The position numbers and the translations under genes are program-made. A model generated the notes under the pieces. The model saw only the letters and a list, made by a program, of their open reading frames with translations, was not told the origin of the DNA and searched no databases. DNA of 64,000 nt from DASUGC01 sp035606665 (GTDB lineage: Bacteria; Acidobacteriota; Vicinamibacteria; Vicinamibacterales; SCN-69-37): NCBI GenBank assembly GCA_035606665.1, contig DATNEY010000056.1, positions 1 to 64,000 of the forward strand, read 5' to 3'. Below, piece by piece: positions 52,180-64,000 of the stretch (position 1 is its first letter; each line of letters opens with the position of its first letter).

Positions 52180-53856
52180 ATGAGGCTGAGATCCCGACTG
52201 CTCGTCGTGTGTCTTGCCGGCTGGCTTTCGGGGTGCGCTGTCAGTACCGCGCCCGTCGCTCCCCAATTGCCTCCGCCTCCGGCTCCGGCCCCCACGCCGG
52301 CACCCGCGCCGGTCGAAACACCGAAGCCGACACCTCCGCCGATCGTTGAGGATTCAATCGCCCTGCTGATCAAGCGCGCCGACGCGCAGTTCGATCTCGG
52401 CCGCGCGGAGTTCGACAAGGGCCGGATCGTGGCTGCACGCGAGCACTTCGATGCCGCCATCGACCTGCTCCTGCTCATACCCGATGGCGCGCGCTCAGAT
52501 GCCCGATCGCAGGCCGCGCTCGAACGGCTGCTCGATCGCATCGCGGCGTTCGACCTGCTGGCCTTGCGGGAAGCCGACGGCGTCGCCGAGGCACGCTCAG
52601 AGCCTGCGGCGATCGATGAGGTGCTGAAGGCCGCCACCTCCGAACGGCCGTCACCAAAAGCAACGACTGCGGAAACCGTTGCCGCCGATCTGGAACAGAC
52701 TCCGCACGACATTCCGATCGAAGCGAACGCGCGCGTTCTGTCGTACATCGAGTTGTTCCAGGGACGCCTTCGCGAGTTCATGCAGAACGGCCTCGATAGG
52801 GCGCAGCGCTATCTGCCCATGATCCAGAGCGTCTTCAAGTCTGAAGGCATTCCGCTGGATCTGGCGTTCGTGCCCCTGGTCGAAAGCGCATTCAAGTCGA
52901 CGGCGCTCTCGCGCGTCAGCGCCAAGGGCATGTGGCAGTTCATGCTGCCGACCGCGCGTGAGCACGGCCTCAACCAGACATGGTTCGTGGACGATCGATC
53001 GGACCCGGAGAAAGCAACGCGAGCGGCAGCGCAGTACCTGAAAACCCTGCAGGGCATGTTCGACGGCGACTGGAATTTCGCGCTTGCGAGTTACAACGCG
53101 GGCCCAGGACGACTCCAGCGCGCCGTGCGGCTGTCGAAATCGACCGACTTCTGGCGTCTCACCGCCAGCACCCGGTATCTGCCGCGCGAGACTCGCGAGT
53201 ATGTGCCGATGATTCAGGCGGCGATCATCATCGCCAGGAACCCCGAGCTGTACGGCTTTGCGGTTGCGTCGGCCGCGCCCCTCGCGTACGAAACGGTCAG
53301 GATTCCCGGTGCGCTCGACCTCAAGATCATCGCGGAATGGGCTGGCGTCCCGATCGAGGCGCTGCAGGATCTGAATCCCGATCTCCGGCGCACCACAACG
53401 CCGATGACGCCGCACTCGCTCAAGGTTCCGATTGGCACGGGCGCGGCGATCGAAGGCAAGCTCGACGGCGCGGCGTCGCTCTATCGCGAATTCCAGTTCC
53501 ACACCGTCAAGAAGGGCGAGACCCTCAGCAGCATCGCGAAGAAGTACAAGGTCACCATCGCAAAGCTGCGCGAGCTCAACGAGCTGTCCGCGAAGGCCAA
53601 GGTACAGGCCCGTCAGGAACTGCGCATCCCGTCGCCGTCAGCGACCGCGCTGCCGGCCGTGGCATCTCCGAAGCCGACCGTGGCGGCAGGCCGGCCGGCT
53701 GTGAGCTCGAGTGCGCGGACATATCAGGTTCGCTCGGGTGACACGCTCTTCAGCATCGCGCGTCAGTTCTCCATCACGGTGGCGGAGCTGAAGCGGCTCA
53801 ACGGGCTCACGAAAGACAGCATCCGCCCCGGCGATCGGCTCACAGTTCGCCGCTAG
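52180..53856 (+). CDS. mltD: MltD-like membrane-bound lytic transglycosylase with LysM repeats
   Basis: The enzyme cleaves peptidoglycan to 1,6-anhydro muropeptides. The 558-residue protein has a lipobox-like LSGC (Cys19), a Pro-rich stretch, then an SLT domain. The catalytic Glu is Glu235 in PLVESAF, and SAKGMWQFMLPTAREHG and ALASYNAGPGRL complete the motif set. Two LysM domains close the protein (about 440-485 and 508-556), with HTVKKGETLSSIAKKY and YQVRSGDTLFSIARQF. The layout matches MltD, and its products could feed the MurQ cluster. Confidence 0.92.
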   Translation: MRLRSRLLVVCLAGWLSGCAVSTAPVAPQLPPPPAPAPTPAPAPVETPKPTPPPIVEDSIALLIKRADAQFDLGRAEFDKGRIVAAREHFDAAIDLLLLIPDGARSDARSQAALERLLDRIAAFDLLALREADGVAEARSEPAAIDEVLKAATSERPSPKATTAETVAADLEQTPHDIPIEANARVLSYIELFQGRLREFMQNGLDRAQRYLPMIQSVFKSEGIPLDLAFVPLVESAFKSTALSRVSAKGMWQFMLPTAREHGLNQTWFVDDRSDPEKATRAAAQYLKTLQGMFDGDWNFALASYNAGPGRLQRAVRLSKSTDFWRLTASTRYLPRETREYVPMIQAAIIIARNPELYGFAVASAAPLAYETVRIPGALDLKIIAEWAGVPIEALQDLNPDLRRTTTPMTPHSLKVPIGTGAAIEGKLDGAASLYREFQFHTVKKGETLSSIAKKYKVTIAKLRELNELSAKAKVQARQELRIPSPSATALPAVASPKPTVAAGRPAVSSSARTYQVRSGDTLFSIARQFSITVAELKRLNGLTKDSIRPGDRLTVRR

Positions 53857-53859
53857 AGT

Positions 53860-53874
53860 TTGGAGATTCTCCAA
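53860..53874 (+). terminator. Short hairpin after the transglycosylase gene
   Basis: TTGGAG and CTCCAA pair perfectly around a 3-base loop, followed by pyrimidine-rich TTCCCTCTTCT. It starts 4 bp after the stop and may end the transcript. Confidence 0.45.
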
Positions 53875-53975
53875 TTCCCTCTTCTGACGTCGATGGAATA
53901 ACTCCACTTCTCGTCCGAAGCTGCCGCGAATGTGGGCCACTCTCAGATGGTCCGCTCCTTGCCTGATCAGGCCGC

Positions 53976-55520
53976 ATGCTCTCGAGACTCACGACGGCGG
54001 CCATCGCCGGCGTTGAAGCCGTTCCAGTCAGTGTCGAAGTAGACGTCAGCGGCGGCGGCTTACCTGGACTCACGATGGTCGGTCTGCCCGACGCCACGGT
54101 GAGGGAAAGCCGGGACCGGGTGCGCACGGCGATCCGGAACGCCGGCTTCCCAATACCGTCCACCAGGATCACGGTCAGCCTTGCACCATCGGATATGCGC
54201 AAGATCGGCGCTTCGTTCGACCTGCCGATCGCGCTCGGCATCCTGGCCGCATCTGGCGTTCTACCCCACCATGCCGATCGTCCGCTCGTGATCGTTGGAG
54301 GCCTGTCGCTCGACGGCAGCGTGCCCCCGATGCATGGCGTCCTGCCGATGGCCGCGCTCGCACGCAAGTCAAGTGCTGCGCTGCTGTTTCCCGAATCCAA
54401 CCTCGAGGAGGCCGGCATCGTCGACGGGCTCCCGCTCCATCCCGTTCGCACGCTGATGGAGGCCGCACGCGTCCTTGTCTCCCCTGATCGACAACCCGTG
54501 CCCGCCCCGCCAGTGTCCCTGCCAGGCGACGACTTCGACGACCTATCCGAGGTCCGTGGGCAGCACGTGGGCCGCCGGGCGCTCGAAATCGCGGCGTCAG
54601 GAGCTCACCATCTGATCTTTCGCGGTCCGCCAGGCGCCGGAAAGACGATGCTGGCGAGCAGGCTTCCGGGACTGCTGCCCCCGTTGCGGTTTGAAGAGGC
54701 CCTTGCCGTTACGACCATCCACTCGATTGCCGGATTGCTCCCACGTCGAGCAGGGCTCATGACGCGCCGGCCGTTTCGCGCTCCACATCACACCTGTTCG
54801 GAGGTCGCACTGGTGGGCGGCGGCTCGATACCGCGGCCGGGCGAGCTCAGTCTCGCTCACCACGGCGTCCTCTTCCTCGACGAGTTGCCCGAGTTCAGCC
54901 AGCGCGCCCTGGATACGCTCAGGCAGCCTCTAGAGCAGGGAGTCGTCCACGTGGCGCGAGCGGCAAGATCCGTCACCTTTCCATCCCGCGTGATGCTGGT
55001 CGCTGCGATGAATCCCTGTCCGTGCGGGTTCGCGGGCGTTGCGGACAAGGCGTGCGTCTGCTCATCTGCGTCAGTCGCTCGGTACCGCGAGCGGCCGTCG
55101 GGCCCCCTCCTCGATCGATTCGATCTGCTCGTAGAGCTTCCACCTGTTCCCTGGGCCGACATCGCGGCCGTCGAAGCGCAGGGCGAAGCCACGGCCGCTG
55201 TTCGTGAGCGCGTACTGGCCGCACGGGACCGCCAGCTCGCCCGACAGGGGGTGCTCAACAGCGAACTGAACGGCGCCCGGCTGCGTCAGAACTGCCAACC
55301 GGCTGGTCTGAGGGGCGTCGAAATGATCCGACGGGCCGTCGAGCGGTATGCGCTGAGCGTGCGGGGCGTCTCCAGGGTTTTGCGTGTGGCCAGGACGATT
55401 GCTGACCTGGAAGATGCACCCCGGGTCACGGAACTGCACGTGGCAGAGGCCTTGCACTTTAGATTGGCCAGCCGGTCCGCTTCTGGTTACGAAATTGGTG
55501 ACAGGAGCGGGTCTATGTGA
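53976..55520 (+). CDS. comM: YifB/ComM-family AAA+ ATPase
   Basis: ComM is a hexameric helicase that aids branch migration during natural transformation. The 514-residue protein has an N-terminal Lon-like domain (GLPGLTMVGLPDATVRESRD). The Mg-chelatase ATPase follows with Walker A GPPGAGKT, and RRPFRAPHHTCSEVALVGGG, GVLFLDELPEF and AAMNPCPCG are visible. It ends with a C-terminal Mg-chelatase domain. All catalytic motifs are intact. It is not embedded in other competence genes here. Confidence 0.94.
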   Translation: MLSRLTTAAIAGVEAVPVSVEVDVSGGGLPGLTMVGLPDATVRESRDRVRTAIRNAGFPIPSTRITVSLAPSDMRKIGASFDLPIALGILAASGVLPHHADRPLVIVGGLSLDGSVPPMHGVLPMAALARKSSAALLFPESNLEEAGIVDGLPLHPVRTLMEAARVLVSPDRQPVPAPPVSLPGDDFDDLSEVRGQHVGRRALEIAASGAHHLIFRGPPGAGKTMLASRLPGLLPPLRFEEALAVTTIHSIAGLLPRRAGLMTRRPFRAPHHTCSEVALVGGGSIPRPGELSLAHHGVLFLDELPEFSQRALDTLRQPLEQGVVHVARAARSVTFPSRVMLVAAMNPCPCGFAGVADKACVCSSASVARYRERPSGPLLDRFDLLVELPPVPWADIAAVEAQGEATAAVRERVLAARDRQLARQGVLNSELNGARLRQNCQPAGLRGVEMIRRAVERYALSVRGVSRVLRVARTIADLEDAPRVTELHVAEALHFRLASRSASGYEIGDRSGSM

Positions 55521-55536
55521 TAGATTCCGAAGGTTT

Positions 55537-55565
55537 TTGCAGGGCTTTGGGGCCCTGGATAGAGA
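55537..55565 (+). promoter_or_regulatory. Weak putative promoter of the M23 peptidase gene
   Basis: TTGCAG (55537-55542), 17 bp, TAGAGA (55560-55565), about 15 bases before the ATG. Both boxes are only moderate matches. Confidence 0.3.
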
Positions 55566-55580
55566 CTGGCAAGGGCGGTA

Positions 55581-56471
55581 ATGCGTTCAACCCGTTACAC
55601 AATTCTCATCGCAAACCGAAAAACGGGAGCCGTCCGCCGGCTGACGTTGTCTCGGCGCGTGATGGGACTGGTGCTCGGCCCGCTGCTGGTCATCCCGACG
55701 CTGGTCCTGATCGGCTCCCGTGGCGCCGGCCGGGCGGAAGTCGAAGGCCTCAAGACCACCAACGAATCGCTCCGTCTCGAGAACCAGAGCTATCGGGAAG
55801 CCACCGGAGAGTTGACGGTTCAAATCGCCACGCTTCAAGCCGCGATTACCCAGCTTTCCGAGGATGCGCAGCTGGATCCGACCGCCAGGGCCGCGATCGC
55901 CGGGCTACCGGCGGTGATTCGGTCGCGGGCCATGGGTGGCGAGACGTCGCCGGCCATGACCGCATCGAACGCCGCGCCGGAGGGCACCTTCGGCATTCTC
56001 AAGGACGTCCTGGGTTCGCTCGAGTCGGGTCTCGCGAGCGTCAAGTCGCGCGTCGAGAACCAGCAGGCGCTCGAGCGTGCGACGCCGTTCCTCTGGCCGA
56101 TTACGGGCTGGCTCACGTCCACCTTCGGCACGCGCAAGGATCCGTTTACCGGCCGGCCGGATTTTCATCCTGGACTGGACATCTCCGCGGTTCAGGGAAC
56201 GCCGGTCAAGGCCACGGCCGATGGTACCGTCGAGTCGGCCGGCTATCAGGGCAACTACGGCAACGCGATCGTGCTGACTCATGGGTTCGGTATCGGCACG
56301 CGATTCGGGCACTTGTCTCAGATCGCCGTCCGGCCCGGGCAGAAGATCATGCGTGGTGAAGTAATCGGCTACGTAGGCGCGACGGGCCGCGCGACGAGCG
56401 CGCACCTCCACTACGAGATTCTGATCAACGGTCAGCCCATCAACCCGTTCCGCATCCTGACCCGTCCCTGA
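55581..56471 (+). CDS. M23-family peptidoglycan endopeptidase
   Basis: The 296-residue protein has an N-terminal membrane helix (VMGLVLGPLLVIPTLVLIG), a coiled-coil linker with LKTTNESLRLENQSYREATG, and a C-terminal M23 lasso-type domain. Zinc-site motifs are HPGLD and HLHYE, and GTRFGHLS is conserved. The layout resembles MepM/NlpD-like proteins that cut peptide cross-links or activate amidases. All visible catalytic residues are kept, so it is probably an active peptidase. A ribosome site AAGGGCGG precedes the ATG. Confidence 0.9.
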   Translation: MRSTRYTILIANRKTGAVRRLTLSRRVMGLVLGPLLVIPTLVLIGSRGAGRAEVEGLKTTNESLRLENQSYREATGELTVQIATLQAAITQLSEDAQLDPTARAAIAGLPAVIRSRAMGGETSPAMTASNAAPEGTFGILKDVLGSLESGLASVKSRVENQQALERATPFLWPITGWLTSTFGTRKDPFTGRPDFHPGLDISAVQGTPVKATADGTVESAGYQGNYGNAIVLTHGFGIGTRFGHLSQIAVRPGQKIMRGEVIGYVGATGRATSAHLHYEILINGQPINPFRILTRP

Positions 56472-56519
56472 GCCGGCCAGACTCACCCGCCGCGCCGTTC
56501 GGTGCCGCGGCTTTCCGTG

Positions 56520-56525
56520 TAGAAT
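56520..56525 (+). promoter_or_regulatory. -10 box upstream of secA
   Basis: TAGAAT, the same -10 hexamer as in the parA promoter. The -35 region (TTCGGT at 56498-56503, 16-bp spacer) is weak. The transcript would carry a leader of about 63 bases before secA. Confidence 0.35.
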
Positions 56526-56594
56526 CGATTGAATTACCCGTACGGCGGGAGCCCCACCATCAGGTGACATGCTTCCGCCGGCGCCGGTAGCTCA

Positions 56595-59492
<2,898 letters not shown>

Positions 59493-59496
59493 TGGG

Positions 59497-61023
59497 ATGC
59501 CGTTGACTACAGAGCGTTTGGGGGCGGCCGCACAGGTCGCGGCGGGGCTCACCGAGGCCCTCACGTTTGATGACATCCTTCTGCTTCCCAGGCAGTCGAA
59601 GGTCCTGCCGAGCCAGGTCGACATCAGCTCGCGGTTCACTCGACGGATTCGCCTGAACGTCCCCATCCTCAGCGCCGCGATGGACACGGTTACCGAGAAC
59701 CGGCTGGCCATTGCCATGGCCCAGCAGGGTGGCATGGGCATCATCCACAAGAACCTGAAGGTCGAGGATCAGGCCACCGAAGTGGACCGCGTCAAGCGCT
59801 CGGAGAGTGGGATGATCGTGAATCCGATCACCCTGTCCCCTGCCAACAAGATCTACGAAGCGCTGGAGCTGATGAAGCGTTACCGCATCAGCGGCGTGCC
59901 AATCACCGATGACGGCAGCAAGGAAGGCCGGCTGGTCGGCATTCTCACCAATCGCGACCTTCGGTTTGAAACCAGCGTCGACCGGCCGATTGCCGAGATC
60001 ATGACGAAGGACAACCTGATCACCGTGCCCGTCGGCACGACGCTCGATCAGGCCCGGGAACAATTCCACCGGCACAAGATCGAGAAGCTCCTGGTCGTCG
60101 ACGCAGACTTCCAGTTGAAGGGCCTCATCACGGTCAAGGACATCCAGAAGCTCGTCAAGTACCCCAACGCCTGCAAGGACGAACTCGGCCGGCTTCGGGT
60201 CGGCGCCGCGGTCGGCGTGAGCCGGGACACGATCGAACGCGCGGAGGCGCTCGTTGCCGCGCATGTCGACGTGCTGGTCATCGACACGGCGCACGGGCAT
60301 TCGCAGGGCGTGCTCGACATGGTGTCCACGCTGCGCGAGCGGCACCCCGGGGTTCAGATTGTCGCCGGCAACGTTGCAACGGCGGATGCCACGCGCGCAT
60401 TGGTCGATCGCGCCGTGGACGCGGTCAAAGTCGGCATCGGCGCGGGATCCATCTGCACGACCCGCGTTGTCGCGGGCATCGGCGTGCCGATGATCACGGC
60501 GATCGCGAATTGCGCGCGGGCGGCGGCCGAGCGCGACGTGCCGGTCATCGCGGACGGCGGAATCCGCTACTCCGGCGACATTACGAAGGCGATCGCCGTC
60601 GGCGCGAGTTGCGCGATGGTCGGCAGCCTCTTTGCCGGCACGGACGAAAGTCCCGGCGAAATCATTCTGTTCCAGGGTCGCAGCTTCAAGGAGTACCGCG
60701 GCATGGGCTCGCTCGGCGCGATGCGCCGCGGCAGCCGCGACCGTTACTTCCAGGACGAATTCGACCTGGAGTCAGGTGACGGTACCGAGAAGCTGGTGCC
60801 CGAAGGAATCGAGGGCCGGGTCGCGCACAAAGGCAGCGTTGCCGCGATGATCCACCAGCTCGTCGGCGGCCTGCGCGCGGGCATGGGCTACTGCGGGTGC
60901 GCGGATATCCCCGCGCTTCAGCGTGACGCCGCGCTCATCCGCACGACGACCGCGGGCGTGCGCGAGGGGCACGTGCACGACGTCATCATCACCAAGGAAG
61001 CACCGAACTACCGCGTGGAATAG
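59497..61023 (+). CDS. guaB: Inosine-5'-monophosphate dehydrogenase
   Basis: GuaB oxidises IMP to XMP, the rate-limiting step of guanine nucleotide synthesis. The 508-residue protein has the TIM-barrel core (EALTFDDILLLPRQSKVLPS), two CBS regulatory domains (about residues 95-210) and the catalytic loop GAGSICTTRVVAGIGVP with the active Cys. The C-terminal half has ADGGIRYSGDITKAIAVGA. ATG 59497 with GGAG upstream. Its end overlaps convergent tsaE by 16 bp. Confidence 0.97.
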   Translation: MPLTTERLGAAAQVAAGLTEALTFDDILLLPRQSKVLPSQVDISSRFTRRIRLNVPILSAAMDTVTENRLAIAMAQQGGMGIIHKNLKVEDQATEVDRVKRSESGMIVNPITLSPANKIYEALELMKRYRISGVPITDDGSKEGRLVGILTNRDLRFETSVDRPIAEIMTKDNLITVPVGTTLDQAREQFHRHKIEKLLVVDADFQLKGLITVKDIQKLVKYPNACKDELGRLRVGAAVGVSRDTIERAEALVAAHVDVLVIDTAHGHSQGVLDMVSTLRERHPGVQIVAGNVATADATRALVDRAVDAVKVGIGAGSICTTRVVAGIGVPMITAIANCARAAAERDVPVIADGGIRYSGDITKAIAVGASCAMVGSLFAGTDESPGEIILFQGRSFKEYRGMGSLGAMRRGSRDRYFQDEFDLESGDGTEKLVPEGIEGRVAHKGSVAAMIHQLVGGLRAGMGYCGCADIPALQRDAALIRTTTAGVREGHVHDVIITKEAPNYRVE

Positions 61024-61427
61024 CGAATCACCCGCCGATCGCCACCGAGCGATTCGATGGTCACGGCGATCGCATCCAGCGGCGCACTCGCCCACCTGTC
61101 CGGCCACTCAACGGCGAGGACCGCGCGGTCGATCAGATCGTCCAGTCCCAAGTCTTCAGCTTCCACGGCCGTCAGCCGGTAGAGATCGGCGTGTTGCAGG
61201 GTGATGCGCCCGCGGTACTCCTGAAGAATCGTGAACGTCGGGCTTGAGACGTCCGAGGGGGCCGCGCCGAGTCCCTCCGCCAGCCCGCGCACGAACGCCG
61301 TCTTCCCTGCGCCGAGCACCCCCGACAACAGAACGACGTCGCCCTCGTGCAGGCCGGCCGCGAACTCCCGCCCGGCCTCCATCGTTTCCTGCTCGGATGT
61401 CGTTTCGACGCGGCGATCGCGTTCCAT
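61008..61427 (-). CDS. tsaE: tRNA threonylcarbamoyladenosine biosynthesis ATPase TsaE
   Basis: TsaE supports the TsaBD complex that makes t6A37 in tRNA. The 139-residue protein has Walker A GVLGAGKTAFVRGLAEGLG, SPTFTILQEY and LYRL, followed by VEWPDRW; these are typical. Its ATG overlaps the nnr stop (TAATG), a common pair in bacteria. Confidence 0.93.
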   Translation of the reverse strand: MERDRRVETTSEQETMEAGREFAAGLHEGDVVLLSGVLGAGKTAFVRGLAEGLGAAPSDVSSPTFTILQEYRGRITLQHADLYRLTAVEAEDLGLDDLIDRAVLAVEWPDRWASAPLDAIAVTIESLGGDRRVIRYSTR

Positions 61428-63004
61428 TACGAGGACTGGGCCGGCTTCTTCCGGCGTGCGGTGAGGTCCAGGACGGCCTCACCCAGCCGCGACAGGACGT
61501 CGCCGGCGATGAGTCCCACTTCCCCCTCATCCGACTCCGCGAGGTCGCCCGCAAGGCCGTGAACGTACACGGCCAGCTTGCACGCGCCCTCCGCGTCGAG
61601 CAGCTGCCCCGTCCATGCCGCAATAGCGCCGGTCAGCACGTCGCCCGCGCCGGCCGTGGCCATTCCGGCGTTGCCGGTAAGGTTGATGAAGCTGCGGCCC
61701 TCGGGTGTCGCAACGATTGTCCGGTGGCCCTTGAGCACCACGTGGAGCCGGTGAGTCGCCGCGAAGTCGCGCGCGACTGCGAGCCGGTGGGCCTGAATGT
61801 CCGCGGCGGACAGGCCGACGAGCGCCGCCATTTCTCCGGGATGCGGCGTGATGACGATGTCCACGCCATCCCTGCCGACGAGAGCATCGGGCTCCCCTGC
61901 GAACGCAACGACCGCGTCGGCATCGAGAATCAACGGCACGCCCGTGCGTTCCGCGACGGCTCGTACCAGGGCGCGCGCACCCGGCGTCCGGCCGAGGCCC
62001 GGCCCGATGGCGATGACATCGGCATTGAACTCGATGATCTGATCGAGCCCGGCCAGCGTGATGAAGCCGGCTTCATCCTCGGGCAGGCCCAGCGTCATGC
62101 ACTCGCTCGCGGACGCGGCCACGATCGGCACGAGCGACGCCGGCGTTGCGATGGTCACGAGTCCCGCGCCCGATCTCAGGGCCGCCAGTCCCGCGAGCAC
62201 GGCTGCGCCGGTCTTCCCCGGTGAACCGGCAACGACCAGCACGCGGCCGTAGTCGCCCTTGTGCGAATCCTGCGCTCTCGGCTGCACGAGCCGGCGCATG
62301 GATTCCTTGGTCAGGATCTCGACCCACGGACCCTCGATGTCGTCGATGACGGCGGCAGGAATCCCGATGTCCGCAATCACCAGCGTGCCTGCAAGCGCTT
62401 CGGCCGGCGGAAGGACCAGCGGCAGCTTGGGCGCGCCGAGCGTCACCGTGAGCGTCGCCTGCATGGCCGGTCCATTCACCAGATGGTCGTCGGCCGAGAG
62501 ACCGCTGGGCAGGTCGATCGACACCACCGGTCGCGGACTCGCGTTCACGTCCGCGATCACGCTCTCGTAGAGGCCGGAGACCGGCGCGTTGATCCCCGTG
62601 CCGAGCAGGGCGTCAATGACGAGATCCGCGCCCAGGACTTCACGGGCGTGGAGTTCCCACGCACCCGCGTCGGCGATTTCGACGACGTCGACGCCGAGAT
62701 TGCGGAGCACGTCGAGATTCGTGCGCGCGTCCCCGCGCACATCGGCCGACGCGGCAAGCAGGTACACGTCGACGTCCACGTCGCGCTCGAGCAACGTGCG
62801 CGCGACGACGAAACCGTCGCCGCCGTTGTTGCCGCGTCCGCACAACACGGCGACGCGCATCGCATCGAGCGACTCGAACGTGGTTTCGATCGCCGCCACG
62901 ACCTGGCGGCCGGCGTTCTCCATCAACACGATCGACGGCAGCCCGACATCCTCGATCGTGCGTCGATCCGCCTCGCGCATCTGCCGCGAACTGAGCACTC
63001 TCAC
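61427..63004 (-). CDS. nnr: Bifunctional NAD(P)H-hydrate epimerase/dehydratase
   Basis: The enzyme repairs hydrated NAD(P)H. The N-terminal domain (about residues 1-215) is the epimerase, with MREADRRTIEDVGLPSIVLM and GRGNNGGDGFV. The C-terminal domain (about 225-510) is the ADP-dependent dehydratase, with KGDYGRVLVVAGSPGKTGAA and the ATP-site motif NAGMATAGAGDVLTG. The 525-residue length is typical of the fusion. GTG 63004 is used; a second GTG lies six bases downstream. Confidence 0.95.
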   Translation of the reverse strand: MRVLSSRQMREADRRTIEDVGLPSIVLMENAGRQVVAAIETTFESLDAMRVAVLCGRGNNGGDGFVVARTLLERDVDVDVYLLAASADVRGDARTNLDVLRNLGVDVVEIADAGAWELHAREVLGADLVIDALLGTGINAPVSGLYESVIADVNASPRPVVSIDLPSGLSADDHLVNGPAMQATLTVTLGAPKLPLVLPPAEALAGTLVIADIGIPAAVIDDIEGPWVEILTKESMRRLVQPRAQDSHKGDYGRVLVVAGSPGKTGAAVLAGLAALRSGAGLVTIATPASLVPIVAASASECMTLGLPEDEAGFITLAGLDQIIEFNADVIAIGPGLGRTPGARALVRAVAERTGVPLILDADAVVAFAGEPDALVGRDGVDIVITPHPGEMAALVGLSAADIQAHRLAVARDFAATHRLHVVLKGHRTIVATPEGRSFINLTGNAGMATAGAGDVLTGAIAAWTGQLLDAEGACKLAVYVHGLAGDLAESDEGEVGLIAGDVLSRLGEAVLDLTARRKKPAQSS

Positions 63005-63014
63005 GTCGAAACCG

Positions 63015-63044
63015 AGCGTATCCCTTGTGCTAGACTCGCCGCAA
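63015..63044 (-). promoter_or_regulatory. Putative promoter of nnr-tsaE
   Basis: On the minus strand TTGCGG (63044-63039), 18 bp, TACGCT (63020-63015). Start is predicted near 63008, leaving a leader of only about four bases. A TAGACT (63031-63036) on the plus strand could serve the divergent aminotransferase gene. Confidence 0.4.
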
Positions 63045-63045
63045 C

Positions 63046-63933
63046 TTGAACGCGACGGTCTCGGTCAACGGACGGATCACGAGCGCAGCGGACGCCGCGA
63101 TACCAGTGTTCGATCACGGGTTTCTGTACGGCGAGGGCGTATACGAAACACTGCGCACGTACCATCGCGTGCCGTTCTTGTACGAGCGGCACGCGGAACG
63201 CCTCCGCAAATCCTCGTCGCTGATGTCCCTAGCGGTTCCTTTTTCCGACGCGGATCTGCTCGCCGCGATGAACGACACGGTGGCGGCGCACCCGGGTGGC
63301 ATGACCGAGGCGTACATTCGCATCCTGCTCACGCGCGGCGTCGGCGAGCTGACATACAACCCGGCTGCCTGCCCCATCCCGACGACGGTGATCATCGTCA
63401 AGCCGTTTCCGGAGCAGCCTGCGCGCACTTTCAGTGACGGCATCACCGTCTCGCTCGTCGACGTGCGCCGCAATCATCCGCAGGCGCTGAATCCGATGAT
63501 CAAGTCGAACAACCTGCTGAACAACGCACTCGCGATGCAGCAGGCGCTTCGAGCCGGGGCCGAGGAGGCCCTGATGTGCAACCAGGCCGGCGAGATTGTC
63601 GAATGTTCTCAGTCGAACTTCTTCATCGTGCGCCAGGGCGGCCTGCTCACGCCGCCCCTCACAGCCGGCCTGCTGCCCGGCATCACGCGCGCGTTCGTCA
63701 TGGAGCTGGCGGCCGAGCTGGGGATTCCCGCCGCCGAGGCGCGGCTGACGCCGGAGGATCTGGACACCGCCGACGAGGCGTTCGTTACGGGGACAACGAG
63801 GGAAGTCACCCCGGTAGTACGAGTTGATACCGCCGCGATCGGTTCAGGACGGCCCGGGCCGGTCAGCCAGAAGCTGCTCGCGCACTTCCGGACGAAGGCC
63901 GATCAACTCACCAGGCAACCTGCAACCTTCTAA
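63046..63933 (+). CDS. Class IV aminotransferase (branched-chain/D-amino-acid type)
   Basis: The PLP enzyme has 295 residues. VFDHGFLYGEGVYETLR is the fold-type IV start, and Lys153 in MIKSNN is the expected PLP lysine. Then come NQAGEIVECSQSNFFIV and the Thr/Gly-rich TPPLTAGLLPGITR and VTGTTREVTPVV. The family includes IlvE, D-alanine aminotransferase and aminodeoxychorismate lyase, and I cannot tell which from sequence alone. No ATG or GTG is available near the start, so TTG 63046 is used. Its stop overlaps convergent gcvP by CTAA. Confidence 0.88.
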   Translation: MNATVSVNGRITSAADAAIPVFDHGFLYGEGVYETLRTYHRVPFLYERHAERLRKSSSLMSLAVPFSDADLLAAMNDTVAAHPGGMTEAYIRILLTRGVGELTYNPAACPIPTTVIIVKPFPEQPARTFSDGITVSLVDVRRNHPQALNPMIKSNNLLNNALAMQQALRAGAEEALMCNQAGEIVECSQSNFFIVRQGGLLTPPLTAGLLPGITRAFVMELAAELGIPAAEARLTPEDLDTADEAFVTGTTREVTPVVRVDTAAIGSGRPGPVSQKLLAHFRTKADQLTRQPATF

Positions 63934-64000
63934 GCGTATTCCTCAACCGGCGGGCAGATGCACATGAGGTTCCGATCGCCGTACGGGTTGTCGATACGCG
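63930..64000 (-). CDS. gcvP: Glycine dehydrogenase (decarboxylating) C-terminus, partial
   Basis: Only the last 23 residues are in the window, ending YGDRNLMCICPPVEEYA before a TAG at 63932-63930. E. coli GcvP ends with nearly the same YGDRNLFCSC segment, so the identification is good despite the short length. The protein is the P-protein of the glycine cleavage system. The rest lies beyond the right edge. Confidence 0.85.
   Translation of the reverse strand, partial: RIDNPYGDRNLMCICPPVEEYA

Overview
The window is 64 kb of GC-rich chromosome from a Gram-negative (diderm) bacterium. It carries LPS-transport genes, a complete Tol-Pal operon and a secretin with pilus-type assembly genes. Gene content and order (dnaE-accA-recJ-lpt-rpoN-hprK-rapZ-PTS; a secretin with a cohesin-like tail; pilMNOP with pilB/pilC) suggest an Acidobacteriota member, perhaps of the Vicinamibacteria type. 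That assignment is an inference, because no rRNA gene is present. Coding density is very high and no stretch longer than 300 bases lacks a gene; the longest gap is about 180 bp. I saw no tRNA, rRNA, CRISPR array, insertion sequence or prophage.

Layout. 1-1.2 kb: the tail of an unrecognised gene facing a PQQ-propeller protein. 1.3-18.3 kb: guaA, then a long co-directional run of dnaE, accA, recJ, a giant LptC/LptA-like protein, lptB, rpoN, hprK, rapZ, a mannose-type EIIA, HPr, enzyme I and a cupin, mostly with start/stop overlaps. 18.4-23.8 kb (minus): tolQ-tolR-tolA-tolB-pal-cpoB with ssb at the end. 24-31.6 kb: recN-miaB-bifunctional nuclease, parA-parB, and an LptF-LptG single-chain fusion. 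31.6-35.5 kb (minus): PHP metallohydrolase, metK, xerD-like recombinase. 35.6-39.3 kb: a cell-wall amino-sugar cluster of murQ, a MurK/NagK kinase, a NagB-like deaminase and a cytoplasmic beta-lactamase-fold hydrolase. 39.3-49 kb (minus): pilC-pilB-pilM-N-O-P-secretin and three pseudopilins, one transcription unit. 49-52 kb: a lipoprotein, then a two-gene bacterial microcompartment locus (BMC-H shell protein and acylating aldehyde dehydrogenase). 52-64 kb: MltD-like transglycosylase, comM, M23 peptidase, secA, guaB, tsaE, nnr, a class IV aminotransferase and the C-terminus of gcvP.

How the parts work together. Envelope building dominates: LPS transport (LptA/C-like, LptB, LptFG), Tol-Pal, SecA, peptidoglycan hydrolases and peptidoglycan recycling. 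The PTS genes form a phosphorelay with HPr kinase and RapZ but without a sugar permease, so they look regulatory. Several promoters share the pattern TTGAC[AC]-N17/18-TA[CG]NNT. Most convergent neighbours overlap at their stop codons.

The most unusual items are the two-gene microcompartment locus with an extended aldehyde dehydrogenase, the two fused LPS-transport proteins, the cohesin-tailed secretin, and three convergent gene pairs sharing the same CTAA stop overlap.
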